Shown here piece after piece: positions 1 to 5,989 of a stretch of 5,989 bases of DNA. This DNA comes from Clostridia bacterium (GTDB taxonomy: Bacteria > Bacillota > Clostridia > Oscillospirales > CAG-272): positions 1 to 5,989 of the forward strand of contig JAGDBW010000126.1 in the NCBI GenBank assembly GCA_017958845.1, written 5' to 3'. Made by a program: the position numbers and the translations under genes. Position 1 is the stretch's first letter. Each line of letters opens with the position of its first letter. The notes beneath the pieces were generated by a model. The model saw only the letters and a list, made by a program, of their open reading frames with translations. It made no database searches and had not been told where the DNA came from.

Positions 1-1132
1 CTTTGCGCACGTCTACGCGGCCATGGACCGCGTGACGGCCCGCACCGAGTCCTACACGGCCCTGCTGGCCATGTCCTCCACCCGCATCTACCGCTTTGAG
101 GCCATCAACAACGCGGGCTCGAGCGGCTGGTATCTCGGCGACGGCGTACTGCTGCTCCACGGCGGCAGCGCGAGCGACTATCAGAGTGCCCGCTATTCTT
201 CTATGGACAAACTGCGCATCCCCGGCACGACCGTCTCCTCCTACAAGCGGGAGAACGTCGGCTACACCACCGACACGGGCCTCTTAAACCGCAGCGCCTT
301 CGTCGGCGGCGCCTACAGCGACGACTACGCCGCGGCGGCCATGTTCCTGGCCTACTCGCCCGCCGACAAGATGGGCAACTTTGTCTCCGACCTCGTCGCC
401 CAAAAGGCCTACTTCTTCTTTGACGACGAGATCGTGTGCGTCGGCGCGGGCATCAACGCCGACTACACCGCGGGCGGAAAGACCAACGTCGGCGACGTCT
501 ACACCATCATCGAAAACGTCTCCGGCACGGGACGCACCCTGTTTGTAAACGGCCGGCAGACTTCTCTTTCCGAAAACGTCGAGACCGTCTCCGCCGGCGT
601 CGGGTACGCCACCCTGTCCGGCTGGTGCGGCTACGTCTTCCCCGAAGCGACCGACGTGACGATGCAGAGAAAGAGCAACGGCATGTTCCAGATGTTTGTC
701 GACCACGGCGCAAAGCCCGTCAACGCCGCCTACGCCTACGTGATGCTGCCCGGCGCCTCCGACGCCGAAACGGCCGCCTACGCCGCCGCCCCCGACGTGG
801 AGATCGTCTGCGCCTCCAACATCGTCACCCACGTCGTCGAGACGACGCTGGGCGTCGAGGGCTACGTCTTCTGGTACGGCACCTACTATGACGGCATCCG
901 CACCACCGACGGCGCGATCATCCTCCGCGAGACCAACGCCGACGGCTCCGTCACCTACCGCGTCAGCGAGCCGACGCAGCTGCTCAGCACCCTGACCCTG
1001 ACCCTCGACGGCGCCTACACCGTCACGGGCGAAAACCTCACCTGGTCCGTCAGCGGCGGCCAGACCGTCGTCACCCTGACCACCAACGGCGCGCTGGGCG
1101 CGACCTTCACCTTTACGGTCACGCCGAACTGA
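1..1132 (+). CDS. Polysaccharide lyase family 8, C-terminal part (5' end outside window)
   Basis: This is the C-terminal 376 residues of a family 8 polysaccharide lyase. The frame is open from base 2, so the ATG at 23 is internal. PL8 enzymes cleave uronic-acid polysaccharides (hyaluronan, chondroitin or xanthan) by beta-elimination, usually outside the cell. Family-like stretches include MDRVTARTESY and LAMSSTRIYRFEAIN near the start, GWYLGDG, RIPGTTV, AYFFFDDEIVCVGAGI in the central beta-sandwich, and NAAYAYVMLPGAS. The last ~90 residues look like the Lyase_8_C beta domain (VSEPTQ, then alternating Thr/Val strands). The catalytic Asn, His and Tyr of the family sit in the N-terminal helical domain, so activity and substrate cannot be judged here, and neither can a signal peptide. 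No LPXTG anchor or extra binding module follows. The gene ends with FTFTVTPN and a TGA; a terminator lies at 1367-1401. The family call is firm; the substrate is unknown. Confidence 0.9.
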   Translation, partial: FAHVYAAMDRVTARTESYTALLAMSSTRIYRFEAINNAGSSGWYLGDGVLLLHGGSASDYQSARYSSMDKLRIPGTTVSSYKRENVGYTTDTGLLNRSAFVGGAYSDDYAAAAMFLAYSPADKMGNFVSDLVAQKAYFFFDDEIVCVGAGINADYTAGGKTNVGDVYTIIENVSGTGRTLFVNGRQTSLSENVETVSAGVGYATLSGWCGYVFPEATDVTMQRKSNGMFQMFVDHGAKPVNAAYAYVMLPGASDAETAAYAAAPDVEIVCASNIVTHVVETTLGVEGYVFWYGTYYDGIRTTDGAIILRETNADGSVTYRVSEPTQLLSTLTLTLDGAYTVTGENLTWSVSGGQTVVTLTTNGALGATFTFTVTPN

Positions 1133-1135
1133 TCG
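1096..1135 (+). repeat. Direct repeat copy 1: 3' end of the lyase gene
   Basis: These 40 bases cover the last codons (GATFTFTVTPN), the stop codon and three bases after it. They match 1310-1349 at 38 of 40 positions, with an offset of 214 bases. The two mismatches are adjacent (1122-1123) and change Thr to Ser in the corresponding frame. Confidence 0.9.
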
Positions 1136-1141
1136 CCACAC

Positions 1142-1162
1142 AGGGAGCGGCGCGCCGGTTTT
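1142..1162 (+). repeat. 21-bp copy of the right arm of the rny/lyase terminator
   Basis: These 21 bases, starting AGGGAGCGGCG and ending in CCGGTTTT, are identical to 1451-1471, the right arm and first Ts of the bidirectional terminator. The matching left arm (CGCGCCGCTCC) is absent here, so this copy cannot fold into the same hairpin. It lies 6 bases after repeat copy 1. It looks like a terminator fragment left by a rearrangement, which is inference. Confidence 0.8.
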
Positions 1163-1206
1163 GCGGACGCGATACAGCCGGACCCCGCCGGCGCGAGACG
1201 AAAAAG

Positions 1207-1242
1207 CGACGAGCGGAGTGTTGTGTAAACGGCACTCTGTCG
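1207..1242 (+). other. Candidate stem-loop in the unit between the two gene-end repeats
   Basis: GGAGTGTTG (1215-1223) can pair with CGGCACTCT (1230-1238) across a TGTAAA loop, using three G-U pairs. CGAC (1207-1210) can then pair with GTCG (1239-1242) across a one-sided 4-base bulge. No T-run follows, so it is not a simple terminator. It could be a structured RNA element or chance. Confidence 0.3.
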
Positions 1243-1309
1243 AAGAGAGCCACACGCGCGGCCGGACACCAAAAAAGCAAAAAGCGGACGCAAACCAAAC
1301 CGGCGCACC

Positions 1310-1349
1310 GGGCGCGACCTTCACCTTTACGGTCAGCCCGAACTGATCG
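1310..1349 (+). repeat. Direct repeat copy 2: orphan gene-end remnant
   Basis: This is the second copy of the lyase 3' end, 38/40 identical to 1096-1135. In its own frame it reads GATFTFTVSPN followed by TGA at 1344-1346. Weaker similarity continues upstream (ACC-GGC-GCA-CCG against AAC-GGC-GCG-CTG), giving TGAPGATF against NGALGATF. No lyase-like sequence precedes it. It is best read as a pseudogene tail or a shared C-terminal sequence, not a gene. The real lyase terminator follows only after this copy. Confidence 0.8.
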
Positions 1350-1366
1350 ACCCAACAAACAAAACG

Positions 1367-1401
1367 GCCGCCGCGGCTATACGCCGCGGCGGCTTTTCTT
1401 G
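1367..1401 (+). terminator. Rho-independent terminator for the lyase gene
   Basis: An 11-bp perfect stem, GCCGCCGCGGC (1367-1377) with GCCGCGGCGGC (1383-1393), encloses a TATAC loop. TTTTCTT follows directly. It lies 235 bases beyond the lyase stop codon but only 21 bases beyond repeat copy 2, suggesting that the gene once ended at copy 2 or that the intervening unit was inserted. Confidence 0.85.
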
Positions 1402-1432
1402 TCCGTTGTTCATCTGTGCCACCACCCAAACG

Positions 1433-1479
1433 AAAAACGCGCCGCTCCAAAGGGAGCGGCGCGCCGGTTTTTCTTTTTT
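1433..1479. terminator. Bidirectional terminator between the convergent lyase and rny genes
   Basis: An 11-bp perfect stem, CGCGCCGCTCC (1438-1448) with GGAGCGGCGCG (1453-1463), encloses an AAAG loop. On the minus strand the stem runs straight into TTTTTCGTTT, making it the rny terminator, about 35 bases after the rny stop. On the plus strand CCGG and then TTTTTCTTTTTT follow, so it also backs up the lyase terminator. Confidence 0.85.
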
Positions 1480-1496
1480 GTTCGCCGTGTCGGCGA

Positions 1497-3038
1497 TCAG
1501 CGGGCGTACTCGACGGCCCGGCTCTCCCGGATCACGTGGACCTTGATCTGTCCGGGATAGGTCATTTCGTTTTCGATCTTCTTGGCGATGTCGTGCGCCA
1601 GGATCATCATGCGATCCTCGCTGACTTCTTCCGGCGTGACGATCACGCGCACCTCGCGGCCCGCCTGGATGGCAAAGGTCTTTTCCACCCCGGCGAAATC
1701 CGAGGCGATCTCTTCCAGTTTCTGCAGCCGTTTGATGTAGTTTTCCATATTCTCGCGGCGTGCGCCGGGGCGAGCGGCCGAGATGGCGTCGGCGGCCTGG
1801 ACGATCAGGTCGATCACCGACGTCGCCTCCACGTCGCCGTGGTGGGCTTCGATGGCGTGGACGATCTCCTTGCTCTCCCGGTACTTGCGGGCGATATCGG
1901 CGCCGATCTGCACGTGCGACCCTTCGACTTCGGCGGTCATCGCCTTTCCGATGTCGTGCAGCAGGCCCGCGCGTTTGGCGACGGTGGCGTCCGCGCCCAG
2001 CTCGTCTGCCAGCATACCGCTGAGCAGCGAAACTTCGATGGAGTGGCGCAGCACGTTTTGCCCGTAGCTGGTGCGGTATTTCATGCGCCCCAGCAGCTTG
2101 ATGAGTTCTGTCGGCAGGCCGTGCACGCCGGTCTCAAACACGGCCTTTTCTCCGGCCGTCTTGATGCTGGCTTCGACGTCCTTCTGCGCCTTTTCGACCA
2201 TCTCTTCGATGCGGGCCGGGTGGATGCGGCCGTCGGAGATCAGCTTTTCGAGGGCCAGCCGGGCGACCTCGCGGCGCACCGGATCAAAGCCGGAGATGGT
2301 GATGACCTCCGGGGTGTCGTCGACGATCAGCTCGACCCCCGTCAGCGTTTCGATGGTCCGGATGTTGCGTCCCTCGCGGCCGATCACGCGGCCTTTCATC
2401 TCCTCGCCCGGCAGAGCGACCACCGAGATGGTGGCCTCGCTGACCTGGTCGGCGGCGCAGCGCTGGATGACCTGGGCCAGGATCTCACGGGCCTTTCCTT
2501 CCGCGTCCTCGCGAAAACGCTCCTCATACGAGGCGAGTTTCATGGCTGTCTCGTGGGCGATCTCGCTGTCGAGCCGCACCACGATCTCGGCTTTCGCTTC
2601 TTCTTTGGTCATCTGCGCGACCCGCTCAAGCTGCGAAAGCTGATCGGCTTTCATGTCCTTGATCTTGTCGAGTTCCTCGTCGGCGTCCTTGAGTTTTTGC
2701 TGGAGCTGCTGCTCCTTTTTGTCGATGCCTTCGGTCTTGCGGTCGAGGACCTCTTCTTTTTGCTGGATGCGCCGCTCCATGCGGGACACTTCTTTGCGGC
2801 GTTCCTTCAGTTCTTCATCTGCTTCGTTCTTGGCGGCCAGGATCTCCTCTTTCGCCTCGATCAGCGACTCTTTTTTGCGGGTCTCGGCGTTCTTGATGGC
2901 TTCTTCGAGGATCTGGTTGGCCTGCTTGACGGCCGATCCGACCTTCCGCTCGGCGACGATCTTGCGCAGCATCACGCCCGCGCCGATACCCAGCAAAAGC
3001 CCGACGGCCAGTCCGATGAACAACATGGCTATTTCCAT
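1497..3038 (-). CDS. rny: Ribonuclease Y (membrane-anchored endoribonuclease)
   Basis: RNase Y is the endoribonuclease that starts bulk mRNA decay in many Firmicutes, working at the inner face of the membrane. The 513-residue product has the full family layout and about the usual length (near 520). An N-terminal membrane helix spans residues 5-23, followed by Arg/Lys. A long Glu/Lys-rich coiled coil spans about 30-190. A KH RNA-binding domain spans about 203-265, with its GxxG loop in VIGREGRN (218-225). An HD phosphodiesterase domain spans about 325-425, with His332, the HD pair His361-Asp362 in LLHDIGK, His399-His400 in AHHGD, and Asp417. The start is set by AAAGGAGGT (3047-3055), eight bases before ATG. 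The gene is monocistronic as seen, with its own promoter upstream and a terminator downstream, and is divergent from hrcA. Identification is essentially certain. Confidence 0.97.
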   Translation of the reverse strand: MEIAMLFIGLAVGLLLGIGAGVMLRKIVAERKVGSAVKQANQILEEAIKNAETRKKESLIEAKEEILAAKNEADEELKERRKEVSRMERRIQQKEEVLDRKTEGIDKKEQQLQQKLKDADEELDKIKDMKADQLSQLERVAQMTKEEAKAEIVVRLDSEIAHETAMKLASYEERFREDAEGKAREILAQVIQRCAADQVSEATISVVALPGEEMKGRVIGREGRNIRTIETLTGVELIVDDTPEVITISGFDPVRREVARLALEKLISDGRIHPARIEEMVEKAQKDVEASIKTAGEKAVFETGVHGLPTELIKLLGRMKYRTSYGQNVLRHSIEVSLLSGMLADELGADATVAKRAGLLHDIGKAMTAEVEGSHVQIGADIARKYRESKEIVHAIEAHHGDVEATSVIDLIVQAADAISAARPGARRENMENYIKRLQKLEEIASDFAGVEKTFAIQAGREVRVIVTPEEVSEDRMMILAHDIAKKIENEMTYPGQIKVHVIRESRAVEYAR

Positions 3039-3046
3039 GACGATCT

Positions 3047-3056
3047 ACCTCCTTTC
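3047..3056 (-). promoter_or_regulatory. rny ribosome binding site
   Basis: The minus strand reads GAAAGGAGGT, a near-full match to the 16S anti-SD, eight bases before the rny ATG. It fixes the start at Met1 over the internal Met5. Confidence 0.9.
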
Positions 3057-3092
3057 TTTGGTCGATATGACACTGTAGAAAGTTGTGGAAAC

Positions 3093-3140
3093 AAGTATAC
3101 TCAATGTACACAAAAATGTAGCAAGTAAGTATATCTCAAT
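3093..3140 (-). repeat. Paired direct repeats in the rny leader
   Basis: On the minus strand ATTGAGATATACTT (3127-3140) and ATTGAGTATACTT (3093-3105) are the same apart from one inserted base. They are about 35 bases apart. The first starts at the expected transcription start and the second lies in the leader. They could be regulator sites or part of a second, weaker promoter (a TATACT lies within each). The function is unknown. Confidence 0.5.
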
Positions 3141-3145
3141 CATAC

Positions 3146-3174
3146 ATTATAAAACACACGACCAGAAAAGTCAA
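3146..3174 (-). promoter_or_regulatory. Sigma-A promoter of rny
   Basis: On the minus strand a -35 TTGACT (3169-3174) and a perfect -10 TATAAT (3146-3151) are separated by 17 bases. Transcription would start near 3139, giving a leader of about 100 bases before the rny ATG. The promoter sits in an AT-rich island (about 3061-3170) that stands out from the GC-rich surroundings. Confidence 0.9.
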
Positions 3175-3409
3175 GGACGTTTTGTCCCCCGGGCGCAAAC
3201 ACCGCCGCCTGCCGCCCGAAAAAGCGCCCCCTCCTCCCGACGCCCCCGCCGCGCCGCCCACCCGGACAGAGGCCACGGTCGCCGCTTTCGCTTTCGCCGC
3301 TGCCGCCGCTTCTCCCTCTGCCGCCGCTCTGCCCGGACAAGGAACGCTCTCTCTTTCGCCGCCGCAGCGCCGCCGCGTCGCGCAAACGGAGACCCGGCTC
3401 CGCGGCTTT
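3175..3409. other. GC-rich, pyrimidine-skewed spacer with no convincing gene
   Basis: This is the core of the divergent rny-hrcA spacer. The plus strand is rich in C and poor in G, with recurring GCCGCC, CGCTTTCG and CTCC runs; the minus strand is correspondingly purine-rich. Short open frames exist on both strands, but they encode low-complexity Ala/Pro/Arg or Arg/Gly strings, lack a good RBS, and overlap the two promoters. I see no tRNA, transposon or clear terminator. Confidence 0.6.
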
Positions 3410-3431
3410 GTTCACAGAACGTTTACAAACG
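3410..3431 (+). repeat. Two abutting near-palindromes upstream of the hrcA promoter
   Basis: GTTCACAGAAC (3410-3420) is followed at once by GTTTACAAAC (3421-3430). Each is an inverted repeat and the two resemble each other (GTTYACA then AAC). The second extends to CGTTTACAAACG (3420-3431). They end about 15 bases before the -35 box. They could be tandem half-sites for an activator or repressor, but chance cannot be excluded. Confidence 0.35.
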
Positions 3432-3446
3432 AACTTCTTTCCTCCC

Positions 3447-3475
3447 TTGACAAAGGCAGGCGAAAGTGGTAGAGT
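3447..3475 (+). promoter_or_regulatory. Sigma-A promoter of the hrcA-grpE-dnaK operon
   Basis: A perfect -35 TTGACA (3447-3452), a 17-base spacer and a -10 TAGAGT (3470-3475) form a strong housekeeping promoter. Transcription should start near 3482. The CIRCE operator then begins about seven bases downstream, so HrcA bound there would block initiation or early elongation. Confidence 0.9.
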
Positions 3476-3488
3476 GAGACTGTTGGGT

Positions 3489-3515
3489 TTAGCACTCTGT
3501 ATATTTGAGTGCTAA
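3489..3515 (+). promoter_or_regulatory. CIRCE operator (HrcA binding site)
   Basis: TTAGCACTC (3489-3497) and GAGTGCTAA (3507-3515) are separated by nine bases (TGTATATTT). Both arms match the CIRCE consensus exactly, including the 9-base spacer. It lies just after the transcription start of hrcA and is the target of the protein encoded 59 bases downstream, forming an autoregulatory loop. In known systems GroEL keeps HrcA active, and heat stress titrates GroEL and lifts repression. Confidence 0.97.
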
Positions 3516-3556
3516 TTTCGGCAAAATATCCGCGTGACTGCCAGCCGGCGGCCGGG

Positions 3557-3563
3557 AAAGGAG
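3557..3563 (+). promoter_or_regulatory. hrcA ribosome binding site
   Basis: AAAGGAG lies ten bases before the hrcA ATG at 3574 and supports that start codon. It ends a leader of about 90 bases that contains the CIRCE element. Confidence 0.75.
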
Positions 3564-3573
3564 ACGACCTCTC

Positions 3574-4681
3574 ATGGAAGATCATCCGTTGACCAAACGA
3601 CAGGAGACCATCCTGCGGACCATCATCGACGCGCATATTTCCAACGGCGAGCCCGTCGGCTCCAAGTACCTCGCCCAGCACCGCGACCTCTCCTGTTCGT
3701 CCGCCACCATCCGCAACGAGATGGCCGAGCTGGAACAGCTGGGGCTGCTCGAACAGCCGCACACCTCGGCCGGCCGTGTGCCCACGGAGGCGGGCTACCG
3801 CTACTACGTCGACACGCTGCTCCGCCACTACCGCGCGGCGGCGAGCGAGATCGAGCAGATGAGCGCCTCGCTGCGCCGTCGGCTGGGCGAGCTCGACCAG
3901 ATGCTGGTGGAGGCGTCCCGTCTGGCCTCGGCGCTCACCAACTATCCCGGCATCGCCGTCAAGGCGGGGCCCGCGCAGGTGCGCATCCGGCGCTTTGAGG
4001 CCATATACGTCGACCAAAACAAGTTTTTGCTGGTCATGATGTTCTCCTCCGGCTCCGTGTTTACCAAGTCGGTGGTCCTCGAGCGCGGCTCGCTGCGCGC
4101 CGCCGACCTGCCGCGGCTGCTCGACGTGCTCAACGAGCTGTTTGTCGACCTCACGGCGCAGGAGATCACCCTGCCGCTGATGATCGAACTCGAAAACCGG
4201 CTGGGCGACCTCACCTTTGCCGTCGGCCCGACGGTCAAGCAGATCTACGAGACCATGGCCGAGCAGAGCGACAGCGACCTGCGCGTGGAGGGCGTCAACC
4301 GGCTGCTGCAGTATCCCGAATACGAAAACCTGGACGAGCTGCGCAACATGATGACCCTCTTTGAAGACAAGGAGGACCTGATCGACGCCATCAAGACCGA
4401 CGCCGACGCCCGGCTCGAAGACGGCGTGCACGTCCTGATCGGCAGCGAAAACAGCGTCAAGGTGATGAACAACTCGGCCCTGATCTATCGCCCCGTCCGC
4501 CGCGACGGACACGTCATCGGCGCCATCGGCGTCATCGGTCCGCGCCGCATGGATTACGCCAAGGTGATCTCGACCATCGACCAGCTGGCGGCGGGCATCG
4601 ACCGACTCCTCGAAGGCCAGAAACAGCCCGGGCCGCTCGGCATCGCCCCGCCCGAACAACCGCAGAAAGGACCCGAAAAAC

Positions 4682-4689
<8 letters not shown>
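3574..4689 (+). CDS. hrcA: Heat-inducible transcription repressor HrcA
   Basis: HrcA is the dimeric repressor that binds CIRCE and shuts off the dnaK (and usually groE) operons at normal temperature. The product has 371 residues. The N-terminal winged helix-turn-helix spans about 5-80, with hallmark stretches SNGEPVGSKYLA, SSATIRNEMAELEQLGLLEQ and HTSAGRVPTEAGYRYYVD. The rest is the HrcA dimerisation / GAF-like region, ending in the conserved VLIGSEN (287-293) and IGVIGPRRMDYAKVI (318-332). The last ~20 residues (after DRLLEGQ) form a Pro/Gly/Gln/Lys-rich tail that adds to the family's usual ~340-350 residues; I assign it no function. The gene is first in the operon, behind promoter and CIRCE, and its end overlaps grpE by 8 bases, implying coupled translation. 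Identification is essentially certain. Confidence 0.97.
4666..4671 (+). promoter_or_regulatory. grpE ribosome binding site inside hrcA
   Basis: AAAGGA within the last hrcA codons lies ten bases before the grpE ATG at 4682. It supports that start, which overlaps the hrcA stop (4687-4689). Confidence 0.65.

Positions 4690-5989
<1,300 letters not shown>

Noticed and set aside
1161..1346. Possible 61-codon plus-strand gene ending in the duplicated lyase tail
   Set aside because: There is no RBS before its ATG, the composition is Arg/Thr/Lys-rich without family features, and only the last ~15 residues resemble anything; it is better described as a gene-end remnant.
284..1450. Long open frame on the minus strand opposite the lyase gene (388 codons)
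   Set aside because: It is a by-product of high-GC codon use in the lyase; the product is a Gly/Val/Asp/Arg-rich string with no family features, and it runs through two terminators.
3085..3120. Second rny promoter in the leader (TTGCTA ... TATACT)
   Set aside because: The spacing is 19 bases and the -35 match is poor; the promoter at 3146-3174 is far better.
1416..3128. Long plus-strand open frame opposite rny (570 codons)
   Set aside because: It mirrors rny, whose KH and HD motifs, RBS and promoter are unmistakable; the antisense product is a Leu/Phe/Asp/His-rich mirror with no RBS, and it starts inside the terminator region.
3140..3415. Small minus-strand open frame upstream of rny (91 codons)
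   Set aside because: It is an Arg/Gly-rich low-complexity product that runs through the rny promoter, with no RBS seen.
3182..3472. Small plus-strand open frame in the divergent spacer (96 codons)
   Set aside because: It is a low-complexity Ala/Pro/Arg product without a good RBS that runs over the hrcA promoter -35 box.

Overview
The window reads as chromosome of a GC-rich, Gram-positive-type bacterium, most likely a Clostridia-class Firmicute. Four observations support this. DnaK has the short Gram-positive form of the ATPase domain, without the extra segment found after about residue 75 in proteobacterial DnaK. HrcA is present with a perfect CIRCE operator. RNase Y is of the membrane-anchored KH/HD type. 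The Shine-Dalgarno sequences are strong (AGGAGG, GGAGG). Coding regions use mostly G or C at third codon positions. I cannot name a genus from this sequence.

Region 1 (1-1132, + strand) is the 3' part of a polysaccharide lyase family 8 gene (hyaluronate / chondroitin AC / xanthan lyase type). It is cut by the window edge, and its catalytic helical domain lies upstream. Region 2 (1133-1496) has no gene. It holds a second copy of the last 40 bases of the lyase gene, a stray 21-base copy of a terminator arm, a stem-loop, a terminator for the lyase and a bidirectional terminator between the two convergent genes. Region 3 (1497-3038, - strand) is rny, encoding RNase Y, with a near-consensus promoter at 3146-3174 and a leader of about 100 bases. 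Region 4 (3175-3446) is a GC-rich, pyrimidine-skewed divergent spacer with no convincing gene. Region 5 (3447-5989, + strand) is the heat-shock operon hrcA-grpE-dnaK, with a TTGACA/TAGAGT promoter followed by CIRCE at 3489-3515. The hrcA and grpE genes overlap by 8 bases. dnaK follows after a 157-base spacer with its own strong RBS and runs off the end of the window.

The heat-shock genes form a known circuit. HrcA represses the operon through CIRCE. GrpE is the nucleotide-exchange factor for the DnaK chaperone, and dnaJ would be expected just downstream. rny is transcribed away from this operon and serves general mRNA turnover. The lyase is an accessory carbohydrate-degradation gene whose transcription converges on rny.

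I see no unknown multi-gene system here. The least ordinary part is the 1096-1480 interval with its duplicated gene end and terminator fragment. Next come the uncharacterised repeats in the rny leader and upstream of the hrcA promoter, and the pyrimidine tract before dnaK.
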